Of a DNA stretch of 12,805 nt, positions 6,584 to 12,805 are shown piece by piece. This DNA comes from Candidatus Methanoprimaticola hominis (lineage in GTDB: Archaea; Thermoplasmatota; Thermoplasmata; Methanomassiliicoccales; Methanomethylophilaceae). Position 1 is the first letter of the stretch. Every line of letters starts with the position of its first letter. A model generated the notes under the pieces. The model did not search any database. It was not told the origin of the DNA and saw only the letters and a list, made by a program, of their open reading frames with translations. The stretch spans positions 1 to 12,805 of the forward strand of contig LVVU01000039.1 in NCBI GenBank assembly GCA_006954465.1, written 5' to 3'. Position numbers and translations under genes: made by a program.

Positions 6584-7300
6584 GTGAAGACGACCGCGAT
6601 CATCCTGGCCGGAGGAGTGGGGAAACGCATGGGCGCACCCATGCCCAAGCAGTTCCTGGAGATCAAGGGGAAGCCCGTCCTCGTACACACGATATCGAAC
6701 TTCCAGAGGAACGGATCCATCGATTCGGTCGTGGTCGTCTGCGTTCCGGATTGGATCGACCGCACGAAGGAGCTCATCGAACAGTACGGCCTCACCAAGG
6801 TGTCGGCCGTGATCCCCGGCGGGGAAACGTCGCACGACTCGACCCGCAACGGCATGTTCCACCTCAGGAACGAGCTGGGAGAGGGCGATATCGTCATAGT
6901 CCATGACGCCGCCCGCCCCATCCTGCCGCAGAAGGCCATCGACGAGATGCTCCGCATCGCTAAGAACGAAGGGAACGCATCCCTAGCCATACCCTGCTAC
7001 GAGACGGTGATCTACACCGATGACCAGCTGTCGGGGAACAAAGAGCTCGACAGAAGCCATCTCATGAGGGTCCAGACCCCCCAGGCGTACGAATACAGCG
7101 GCATCCTGGACCTCTACGAACGCGCGGAGCGCGAAGACCGTCATGACTTCATCTACGCCGACATCGTCGCCGTCGAATACGGCAGGACCGTCTATTTCTC
7201 CAAGGGATTCGCCAACAACATCAAGATCACGAAGCAGGAGGACATCCCTCTCTGCGAGTATCTCATGGGGATCCCCGAGGACCAGCTCTTCGATCTGTGA
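6584..7300 (+). CDS. IspD/TarI-family cytidylyltransferase (alditol-phosphate type)
   Basis: A 238-residue nucleotidyltransferase of the IspD/TarI family, transferring CMP from CTP to a phosphorylated polyol and releasing pyrophosphate. Signatures: AIILAGGVGKRMG at 5-17 with PKQF at 21-24 (CTP-binding loop), VHDAARP at 106-112 (metal/CTP Asp), RVQTPQAYEY at 162-171, and NNIKITKQEDI at 211-221. IspD makes CDP-methylerythritol in the MEP isoprenoid pathway, and TarI makes CDP-ribitol. Archaea build isoprenoids by mevalonate variants, and this gene sits among surface-glycan genes, so an alditol-phosphate or related substrate is favoured. Substrate identity cannot be read from sequence alone. It is translated from a GTG, 5 nt after the aminotransferase stop. 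It overlaps the convergent rpiA by 38 nt. A plausible consumer of its product is the LicD protein at 7846-8739. Confidence 0.82.
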   Translation: MKTTAIILAGGVGKRMGAPMPKQFLEIKGKPVLVHTISNFQRNGSIDSVVVVCVPDWIDRTKELIEQYGLTKVSAVIPGGETSHDSTRNGMFHLRNELGEGDIVIVHDAARPILPQKAIDEMLRIAKNEGNASLAIPCYETVIYTDDQLSGNKELDRSHLMRVQTPQAYEYSGILDLYERAEREDRHDFIYADIVAVEYGRTVYFSKGFANNIKITKQEDIPLCEYLMGIPEDQLFDL

Positions 7301-7991
7301 TCCTCAGCTCGACGACAGAATCGTCCTCTTCGCGATAGGCTTCCACCGCATGGGTCAGTCCGACGAACAGTCCGCATTCCACGACGCCCGGGATCGTATC
7401 GATCGCCGTCTCCAGATACGACGGATCGTCGATCCCGTCGAACCTGCAGTCGTAGATCAGATTGCCTCCGTCGGTGACGAACGGCCTCCCGTCCTTGAGA
7501 CGGAGCACCGATTCGCATCCGAGTCCCTCCAACGCCCTGGCCGTCGCGACGTGAGCGAACCCGCACACCTCTACAGGAAGAGGCGCGGATGTGCCCAGTC
7601 TGTCGACGACCTTGAACTCATCCACGACGATGACCTCCTTCTCCGTCATGGAGGCGACGATCTTCTCCCTCAGCAAGGCACCTCCGAGACCTTTGATCAG
7701 GTCCAGACGGGGTCCGACCTCATCGGCGCCGTCGATGGTCACATCGATCGATTCCACACAGTCGATGTCGAGGACCTCCAGGCCGAGTCCTCTCGCGTAA
7801 GCGGTCGTCTGCTCGGAGGTGGAGACGAATCCGAGATCGAAGCCGTCATGGACCAGCTCCGCCAGACGGTCGGCGGCCATGCATGCCGCATTCCCAGTCC
7901 CTATCCCGACGATCATCCCGTCTTCGACGTGTTCGTCGACCGCTTTGATCGCGGCGGGGCGCTTCCTCATCCATGGAGGGGCATCGGTCAT
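7263..7991 (-). CDS. rpiA: Ribose-5-phosphate isomerase A
   Basis: A 242-residue RpiA, close to the family's usual length, interconverting ribose-5-P and ribulose-5-P in the cytoplasm. Motifs: GIGTGN at 29-34 (phosphate loop, usually GTGST), DGADEV at 87-92 (catalytic Asp), LIKGLGGALLREKI at 98-111 with the catalytic Glu109 and Lys110, and TDGGNLIYD at 173-181. The ATG at 7991 is preferred over the ATG at 8006 because GAGGG lies 6 nt before it and the next residues lead straight into the family N-terminus. Its 5' end overlaps the licD-like frame by 146 nt, and its 3' end overlaps the cytidylyltransferase by 38 nt. A housekeeping enzyme, but its place in a glycan cluster would make sense if ribulose-5-P feeds a CDP-pentitol (inference). 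Confidence 0.9.
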   Translation of the reverse strand: MTDAPPWMRKRPAAIKAVDEHVEDGMIVGIGTGNAACMAADRLAELVHDGFDLGFVSTSEQTTAYARGLGLEVLDIDCVESIDVTIDGADEVGPRLDLIKGLGGALLREKIVASMTEKEVIVVDEFKVVDRLGTSAPLPVEVCGFAHVATARALEGLGCESVLRLKDGRPFVTDGGNLIYDCRFDGIDDPSYLETAIDTIPGVVECGLFVGLTHAVEAYREEDDSVVELRITDRRAGPRGSP

Positions 7992-8739
7992 CGCGCTCCC
8001 TCTCATCCAGGATGTAATCTTTCAACGCGCTCAGAGGGAATCCCTTCGCCCCGGTGCGCTTGTCCTCCGGCGGAGGGGTCATGTAATCCCCGAAGATGTG
8101 GGTCAGGAGCTCGTCGTTCCTCTCCGCCAGATAGCAGGTGGTGTCCTCGAACACGTGCGCCACCGGCTTCCCGAAGCATCCCGTATGGAATATCTCGTTC
8201 CTGAACTCGGTCGTGTATATCGTCCTGAGATCGGAGCCGTCCTCGACGAGAGCCGAAGCGGCCTTCCTGAACATCCTCGGGATCCAGAGCATGCCGCGAT
8301 ACAGCCAGAGCGGTCCGACGTGATCCAGGACGGTGACGGAGATGTGCACCCCCCAGATCATCATGTTGGAGAGGACCTGCCTGAAGCGTCCCTCGGGATA
8401 GGCCACGAGGGGGAACAGATCGATGAACGGTGCCGTCTTGTCGCGCAGCTCGTCTTCGAGATCCTCGTCGCGATAGATTACATGAGGGTGGGTGTCGGCC
8501 CTGGAATCGTGATAATAGTAATGCTCGGAATCGAGCTCCTCCTGGAGGAGCCTCTTGATCTCGGGGAGATCCTCGTCCCAGACCCAGATGTCCATGTCGT
8601 CGTCCCAGGGGATGAAGCCGTCGTGCCTGACCGCACCGATGGCCGAACCGTAGCACAGATAGTACCTTATCCCGTGGGCATCGAGGATGCGGGCGATGTC
8701 CTTGTACATCGAGAGCAGACGGGATTGGGTATCGTTCAT
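7846..8739 (-). CDS. LicD-family phosphotransferase
   Basis: The LicD/fukutin nucleotidyltransferase-like family moves phosphocholine, phosphoribitol or similar groups from a CDP-linked donor to a glycan. The core signature is at 31-51: GSAIGAVRHDGFIPWDDDMD, with the acidic metal-binding cluster. IDLFPL at 106-111 and GDYMTPPPEDKR at 217-228 also match. The start is taken as the ATG at 8739 because a TATA-like box centred 28-29 nt upstream predicts a leaderless message; a GTG at 8745 is the alternative. The recognisable protein ends near residue 248 (LKDYILDERER). The frame has no stop there and continues for about 48 Arg-rich residues inside rpiA to 7846, which resembles shadow translation. 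The likely donor is the product of the cytidylyltransferase at 6584-7300. Whether the substituent is ribitol, choline, an amino-alditol or something else is unknown. Confidence 0.82.
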   Translation of the reverse strand: MNDTQSRLLSMYKDIARILDAHGIRYYLCYGSAIGAVRHDGFIPWDDDMDIWVWDEDLPEIKRLLQEELDSEHYYYHDSRADTHPHVIYRDEDLEDELRDKTAPFIDLFPLVAYPEGRFRQVLSNMMIWGVHISVTVLDHVGPLWLYRGMLWIPRMFRKAASALVEDGSDLRTIYTTEFRNEIFHTGCFGKPVAHVFEDTTCYLAERNDELLTHIFGDYMTPPPEDKRTGAKGFPLSALKDYILDERERDDRCPSMDEEAPRRDQSGRRTRRRRDDRRDRDWECGMHGRRPSGGAGP

Positions 8740-8763
8740 CGTCACTGCGAAGGATGCCCTGTC

Positions 8764-8773
8764 GCATAATACT
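8764..8773 (-). promoter_or_regulatory. TATA-like box for the licD-rpiA transcription unit
   Basis: AGTATTATGC on the minus strand lies in the 49-nt gap after the flippase gene. Its centre is 28-29 nt from the ATG at 8739, and no Shine-Dalgarno site precedes that ATG, which fits a leaderless transcript. Confidence 0.5.
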
Positions 8774-8788
8774 TCTGGGACGACAGAC

Positions 8789-10348
8789 TCAATCCGTGAC
8801 CTTCTCCACGAAGCGTTGGACGAAACGGGGGAGGTACGTCCTGATCGTGTCCATGTCGCGCTTGCTGAACATGAAGCGCATCTCCAGCGTGAAGAACAGG
8901 AGGAACAGGAGGAAGAACGGCACTAGGATCCCGATCCATGTCATCGGAGGAACGAAGACGAAGGAGATCGCGTACAGGACGATCAGCGACCCTATGAACG
9001 CCAGGTGGGCCTCCAGGATGGGCATGTAATACCGCCTGTAGCTCCCACCGGTCAGCGAATGGCAGAACACGGGGTAGAAGACCAGCTTCAGCAGGATCAT
9101 CGATGCCGCCCAGCAGATGCACACGCCGTTGACGCCGGCATCGGTGTACTGGATGACCAGCGAGGCGGAGGCTATGTTGACGACCCCCATCAGGAAGGTT
9201 GCCAGAGCCAACGGTTTGACCTTGGCGAACACCACGGGCACATCGGACAGCACGCTCGTGGTGCAGATGAGGACCTCGACAGGCAGCATGATGCAGAGCA
9301 TGGTCTGGAGTTCCGGATAGTCCTGGCCCAGCCACACTCCGAGTATCTGAGGCAGGAACACGGTCAGATAGGCCAAGGGGAAGGCCATGGTGACTCCGAT
9401 GAATTTCGAGAAGATCTTCAGGACCCGGAGCAGCTCGTCGATCTCCCCGTTGGCGTACTCCCTGTAGACCAGCGGGATGGAGACGGCGGCCAGCGCGGCG
9501 CATGCCGTATGGACCATCATGATCATGTTAGCGGCTATCGAGAACAGACCCTGGGTTCCGGACCCCAGCATCATGTTGACGACGACCATGGACGCCTGGA
9601 TGAAGAGAAGGGATCCGAGCTCGCTCAGGATGGCCCAGAACCCGAGCCTCCCCATCTCTCCGAGCAGATCCCTGTCGTAGGAGCGCAACCTGAGCCTCAA
9701 TGTCGGACAGACACGCCTCAGCTTCAGCACCATGGCGACCAGCATCAGTATCGCGGATACCAGGAAGGAGACCCCGATCATGGGAAGGGACGGTCCCTGG
9801 AGGGCGATCAGGATCAGGACGACACCGACCTGCGAGACGGTCTGCAGAGCCCTGCTGAAATACGTGATGTACAGGCTGTTGTAGGCCATGTACACCCCTC
9901 CGAGGCTCGCCCCGAAGGATATGATCATCGAGGCCAGCATGATCAGGAAGAACATGATCTGCACATCCGCATAGGCGGACGGCCCCACATGGAACACGTA
10001 CGGTGCGAGGATGGACACCAGGATGGCTATCGGGAACATCAGCCCCATGCACTTGGCCATGCCTATGACCGATGATGAGAACACGGTGTTCAGACGTTCC
10101 GGATCCCCGGCCTGGACCGATATGGACATGTAGCGGCTGAACGCGTTCGACAACGAGTCCGAGATCATCACGAAATAGTTCGTGACGGTGGTCGCCAGCG
10201 GAAGGATGGCGTATGTGGCGAGACCGAACTCGCCGATGTAATACGGGACCATCAAGAGTCCCGCCAACGCCATGAGCACCGTCCTCAGGACGTTTGCCAC
10301 CATGTTGAGGGAAACCCTGCTGGAGAATGCATCCTTCCTCGATGTCAC
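8789..10348 (-). CDS. Wzx-like polysaccharide flippase (MOP superfamily)
   Basis: A 519-residue, highly hydrophobic protein with about 12-14 membrane segments and a basic N-terminus (VTSRKDAFSSRVSLN). The opening pattern, a helix ending in MVPYYIGEFGLATYAILPLATTV, is the usual start of Wzx/RfbX lipid-linked oligosaccharide flippases of the MOP/MATE-like superfamily. Such proteins move undecaprenyl- or dolichyl-linked glycans across the cytoplasmic membrane. The frame is open up to a GTG at 10396, but a TATA-like box sits inside that extension at 10371-10380, so the GTG at 10348 is chosen, about 28 nt from the box, as a leaderless start. It is flanked by LicD on one side and a GT-C-like transferase on the other, consistent with export of a decorated glycan. 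No wzy-type polymerase is recognised in the window. Confidence 0.85.
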   Translation of the reverse strand: MTSRKDAFSSRVSLNMVANVLRTVLMALAGLLMVPYYIGEFGLATYAILPLATTVTNYFVMISDSLSNAFSRYMSISVQAGDPERLNTVFSSSVIGMAKCMGLMFPIAILVSILAPYVFHVGPSAYADVQIMFFLIMLASMIISFGASLGGVYMAYNSLYITYFSRALQTVSQVGVVLILIALQGPSLPMIGVSFLVSAILMLVAMVLKLRRVCPTLRLRLRSYDRDLLGEMGRLGFWAILSELGSLLFIQASMVVVNMMLGSGTQGLFSIAANMIMMVHTACAALAAVSIPLVYREYANGEIDELLRVLKIFSKFIGVTMAFPLAYLTVFLPQILGVWLGQDYPELQTMLCIMLPVEVLICTTSVLSDVPVVFAKVKPLALATFLMGVVNIASASLVIQYTDAGVNGVCICWAASMILLKLVFYPVFCHSLTGGSYRRYYMPILEAHLAFIGSLIVLYAISFVFVPPMTWIGILVPFFLLFLLFFTLEMRFMFSKRDMDTIRTYLPRFVQRFVEKVTD

Positions 10349-10370
10349 AACCGACCCCACGTCCAAGCGC

Positions 10371-10380
10371 CATATATTAT
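10371..10380 (-). promoter_or_regulatory. TATA box for the flippase gene
   Basis: ATAATATATG on the minus strand is the strongest AT-rich element in the window. It lies between the end of the copy B glycosyltransferase (10405) and the GTG at 10348, with its centre about 28 nt from that GTG, so a leaderless flippase transcript is predicted. Confidence 0.6.
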
Positions 10381-10404
10381 CTTGTGGAGGAAACACCGTG
10401 TCCC

Positions 10405-11776
10405 TTATGGCGATTCATATGACCATATGCGGTCATCGATACGGCGTATCAGACATCCCCGGTCGTCGACTCCCGCCGCATCCCTGCATATCATGTACAG
10501 GACGATCAGGATCGCCGCGCATTGCATGATCCCTCCGATGACGAACTGGATGTTGTTGGGAGCGATTCCGGCGATCACAGGTGTGCACCAGAAATCGAAG
10601 AGGTGCAACGCGGAACCGACATCGGGGAACCCGCCCCACACCGCCAACGGAAGGAGGGAGAGCCCGAAGGATGCCGTCGAGTAGACGACCGCCCCTACCG
10701 CGAGCACCTTCCACCCTATGATGTACCGCCTGTCGGCAGCGGCGATCCAATAAGCGAGGAAGGGCACCAGGATCACTATGTACTGCGTCGTGGGAGGATA
10801 CACCAGGACGAGAACGGCGATGAGAAGGCAGTAACGCATCATCTTCCTGAACGGATCGTCTCGCCATCCTGTATCCCACCAACGCGGACAGGAGCATGAC
10901 GGCACCGTAGGCCACCAGCCTGCCGATGCCTGCTATCGTGTCGAATATCCCGTCCTCGGCGGTGAATCCCGTGCGGTCCCCCAGGAACTGGAAGCACTGG
11001 TCCAGATTCCCTCCGATTATCTGAGGCAGGAAGATCAGCAGGGTCATGACCCCGGCCCCGGCAACGGCCTTGGCGATATCGGGGACAGGACTGCACCCCT
11101 CGATACGGTTCCTGGACACGAGGTATCCGACGAACACGAAGATCATGAAGACCGGGAAGAACTTGACCAGGACCGCGAGGGCGAACGTCATCCCGCCGAC
11201 CAGCGGGCATCCGTTCCTCAGGCAGTATATGGTCAGGACCGCGAACATAGCGGCCACCGTGTCCGGCATCGAGATGACGCCTGTGGACATCAGCAGCACC
11301 GGTGACAGGAACACCAGTGCGAATGCGAACAGGGACTTGCGCTCGTCACCGGTGGACTCCTGCACCAGCTTCATGACGACCAGGGCGGTGACGAGGTCGC
11401 AGACGAACAGCGGCAGCTTGATCGAGTATATGGCGGCCAGCGAGGGTATCGTCGCCGAGAAGTACGGTCCCGAACCCTCGACGAACAGCGCCTCCGCGAC
11501 ACGGACCGCGGATTCGCCGATATCCATGAAGACATCCTGGAATGCCGCTATGCCTCCGAGGATGTATCCCCAGACCGGGGTGTAGTAGTAACCCTCCAAT
11601 CCGTAGAGCCCGTTCCCGGATTCGATATTCCTGATGACGGTCACCCAATAGTCCGCATCGTAGACGATCGCGAGAGACCCTATGAGCGCACGGGCCAGTA
11701 TCCCGACCAGGAGAACGGTCAGAAACGGATGACGGATGCCGCAGATGCGGTTCCAGACCATCCCGCGCTCAAGCAT
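10405..11776 (-). pseudogene. GT-C-like glycosyltransferase (copy B), broken by a frameshift near 10846-10867
   Basis: The intact protein would be about 456 residues. The N-terminal frame starts at the ATG at 11776 (GGAGGT 5 nt before it). It has a first membrane helix followed by IVYDADYW (acidic loop at residues 40-42, typical of GT-C enzymes using polyprenyl-phosphate sugars), IESGNGLYGLEGYYYTP, and later LAVLVKFFPVF. After VGYRMAR the hydrophobic protein continues in another frame, as DDPFRKMMRYCLLIAVLV and onward to a TAA at 10405. Copy A reads through the equivalent position in one frame, with RDFIKYAMLAL aligning to FRKMMRYCLLI. The original frame also stays open to 10433, but that tail is Arg/Ser/Pro-rich shadow sequence. 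A one-base insertion or two-base loss would explain it: either a real mutation or a sequencing error. No slippery run is visible. Without correction, gene callers would report two overlapping ORFs. Confidence 0.75.
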
Positions 11777-12785
11777 GGAAGACCTCCGCGAACTTGGTGT
11801 ACGTGCCGCCTATGTAGACGTAAAGCGTCGGATCGGATGCCGCATCGAAAACGAAACCCGATGAGACCTCGCCCCTCTTCACATCGCCACGCTCGTGTTC
11901 GATGATGATGCTGTCGAAGGCGAGTCCGGAAGCCACCACCTGTCCGATGTCATCGAACTGGTTGATATCGAAGATCCCTGCGAACACGCAGACCATGCCC
12001 GATCCGACCGGTACCATGGCGATGGACGAGTACCCGTTCTCGGAATATCCCATGCCGAGAGCGCCGAACACCTTGCCGACGTCCACCCCGTTCATGACAT
12101 TGCTGTTCTTGAGACAGAACGCGTCGGCGAATCCATTCCCGATCTTCTCCGTGGCGATGGTCGAACCGGCTGTGTTCACGCATCCGGAGGTCCCGAAGAA
12201 GAGCTCCTGATTGCCTTCCACTGCATGCAATCCCGCATCGTCCCTGCAGAAGCGGCCGATCTCCGATCCGGCCCAGTAGAGCGTGCCTCCGTTGCCTATC
12301 CATCTCATCAGGGGGCAATCGGCCGTACCGTCGTAGATGCCGGCAGGAAGCGCGTAGGATGAGACGAGAACGGCCTTCCCGACGGGATCGGCCATCGTTC
12401 CTTCGATGAAATCGATCAGACCGTCGTCCCGGCAGATCTCAGCATCCGTGAACGAACGGAATCCCAGGAAAGCCTTGGTCTGCTCCGCGAACTCCTTCTG
12501 CGACAGATACGGCGCATCGGATAGTTCGAAAGCCTGCCTGTACGTACTGTCGTACCTGTCATCCACGTACAGCATGAGCTTGTCGACCGGACGGGCATTG
12601 CCGATCAGCACCGCGTCGTAGACGTCCCCTCCGGACGAGGATACGCGATAGTCCACCGAACCCTCGCCCCATTCCGCATCGGCATCGTAGTGATGGACCG
12701 ACGAATACGTCAGGACCTCCCCTGCGAGTACCGCCGCGCATAAGATGACGGCTGTGACGACGACGAGATCGATCTTGGGCCTCAT
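11769..12785 (-). CDS. Membrane-anchored ectodomain protein (copy B), function unknown
   Basis: A 338-residue homolog of the protein at 966-1979, with an N-terminal hydrophobic anchor (about residues 7-25, LVVVTAVILCAAVLAGEVL) and a single external domain. Conserved blocks include YDAVLIGN, AVLVSSYALPAGIYDG, LMRWIGNGGTLYWAGSEIG, ELFFGTSGCVN, LGMGYSENGYSSIAMV and VGSGMVCVFAGIFD. The position after GIYDG carries a cysteine here (DCPLMRW) but not in copy A (SDLILRW), arguing against a conserved catalytic Cys. In this copy the ectodomain gene comes first and overlaps the glycosyltransferase start by 8 nt (ATGCTTGA), the reverse of copy A's order. The ATG at 12785 is followed at once by the anchor helix; no clear Shine-Dalgarno site is seen before it, and only 20 nt of upstream sequence are visible. 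Confidence 0.75.
   Translation of the reverse strand: MRPKIDLVVVTAVILCAAVLAGEVLTYSSVHHYDADAEWGEGSVDYRVSSSGGDVYDAVLIGNARPVDKLMLYVDDRYDSTYRQAFELSDAPYLSQKEFAEQTKAFLGFRSFTDAEICRDDGLIDFIEGTMADPVGKAVLVSSYALPAGIYDGTADCPLMRWIGNGGTLYWAGSEIGRFCRDDAGLHAVEGNQELFFGTSGCVNTAGSTIATEKIGNGFADAFCLKNSNVMNGVDVGKVFGALGMGYSENGYSSIAMVPVGSGMVCVFAGIFDINQFDDIGQVVASGLAFDSIIIEHERGDVKRGEVSSGFVFDAASDPTLYVYIGGTYTKFAEVFHA
11782..11787 (-). promoter_or_regulatory. Shine-Dalgarno site for glycosyltransferase copy B
   Basis: GGAGGT on the minus strand lies 5 nt before the ATG at 11776, inside the end of the ectodomain gene. It supports that start over the internal ATG at 11761. Confidence 0.6.
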
Positions 12786-12805
12786 GCGCGGACATCATCG
12801 GCATG

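Noticed and set aside
7143..8204. Plus-strand ORF over rpiA and the licD 3' end
   Set aside because: Low-complexity Ser/Arg/Pro-rich start and no family features; it is antisense to two well-supported genes.
9005..10075. Long plus-strand ORF opposite the flippase gene
   Set aside because: Its product is packed with His, Gln, Asp and Gly and has no domain; it mirrors the hydrophobic codons of the flippase on the other strand.
10419..10436. Inverted repeat ATGACC-ATATGC-GGTCAT as a terminator or operator
   Set aside because: It lies in the last codons of glycosyltransferase B, has only a 6-bp stem and no T-run after it; probably chance.
12559..12804. Minus-strand ORF starting at the right edge and overlapping ectodomain B
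   Set aside because: Arg-rich shadow composition over the anchor and first strands of ectodomain B; the true upstream neighbour lies outside the window.
1..12805. CRISPR arrays, insertion sequences, tRNA or rRNA genes, attachment sites
   Set aside because: No regularly spaced repeats, transposase-like proteins, tRNA-like cloverleaf sequences or rRNA signatures were seen; the window is almost fully occupied by protein genes.

Overview
The window looks like one chromosomal locus from a GC-rich archaeon. The signs are an archaeal-type GlmM with an FGTNGVRG start, a PGI/PMI-type SIS isomerase pair, AT-rich TATA-like boxes about 28 nt upstream of start codons (apparently leaderless genes), and strong GGAGG-type Shine-Dalgarno sites inside operons. 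My impression is Thermoplasmatota, possibly Methanomassiliicoccales, but no marker here proves the taxon. Nearly all of it is coding, with many overlaps and no gene-free stretch above about 200 nt. The content is sugar-phosphate supply and surface-glycan assembly.

Left part (1-3384, + strand): the 3' part of a multi-pass GT-C-like glycosyltransferase, a membrane-anchored ectodomain protein overlapping it by 8 nt, then a phosphoglucosamine/phosphohexose mutase (glmM). Centre-left (2938-5318, - strand): two tandem SIS-domain sugar-phosphate isomerase paralogs joined by a TGATG stop/start. They have lost different parts of the catalytic machinery. The downstream copy keeps the phosphate-binding loops but lacks the catalytic His; the upstream copy keeps His but has lost the phosphate loops. 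This suggests an obligate heterodimer with one composite active site. The downstream ORF has no stop where the family normally ends and runs antisense into glmM.

Centre (5319-7300, + strand): a 201-nt divergent promoter region, then a HisC-like PLP aminotransferase with altered cofactor-site residues and an IspD/TarI-like cytidylyltransferase. Together these suggest a CDP-activated alditol or amino-alditol. Centre-right (7263-10348, - strand): a Wzx-like flippase, a LicD-family phosphotransferase and ribose-5-phosphate isomerase A. Both the flippase and LicD genes have a TATA-like box at the leaderless distance. A cytidylyltransferase, LicD protein and flippase are what is needed to make a CDP-linked donor, attach phospho-substituents to a lipid-linked glycan and export it.

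Right part (10405-12785, - strand): a second ectodomain/GT-C pair homologous to the left one but in reversed gene order. Its glycosyltransferase gene carries a frameshift near 10846-10867. The two pairs bracket the locus. The best candidates for new biology are the complementary isomerase pair and the repeated GT-C/ectodomain partnership of unknown function.
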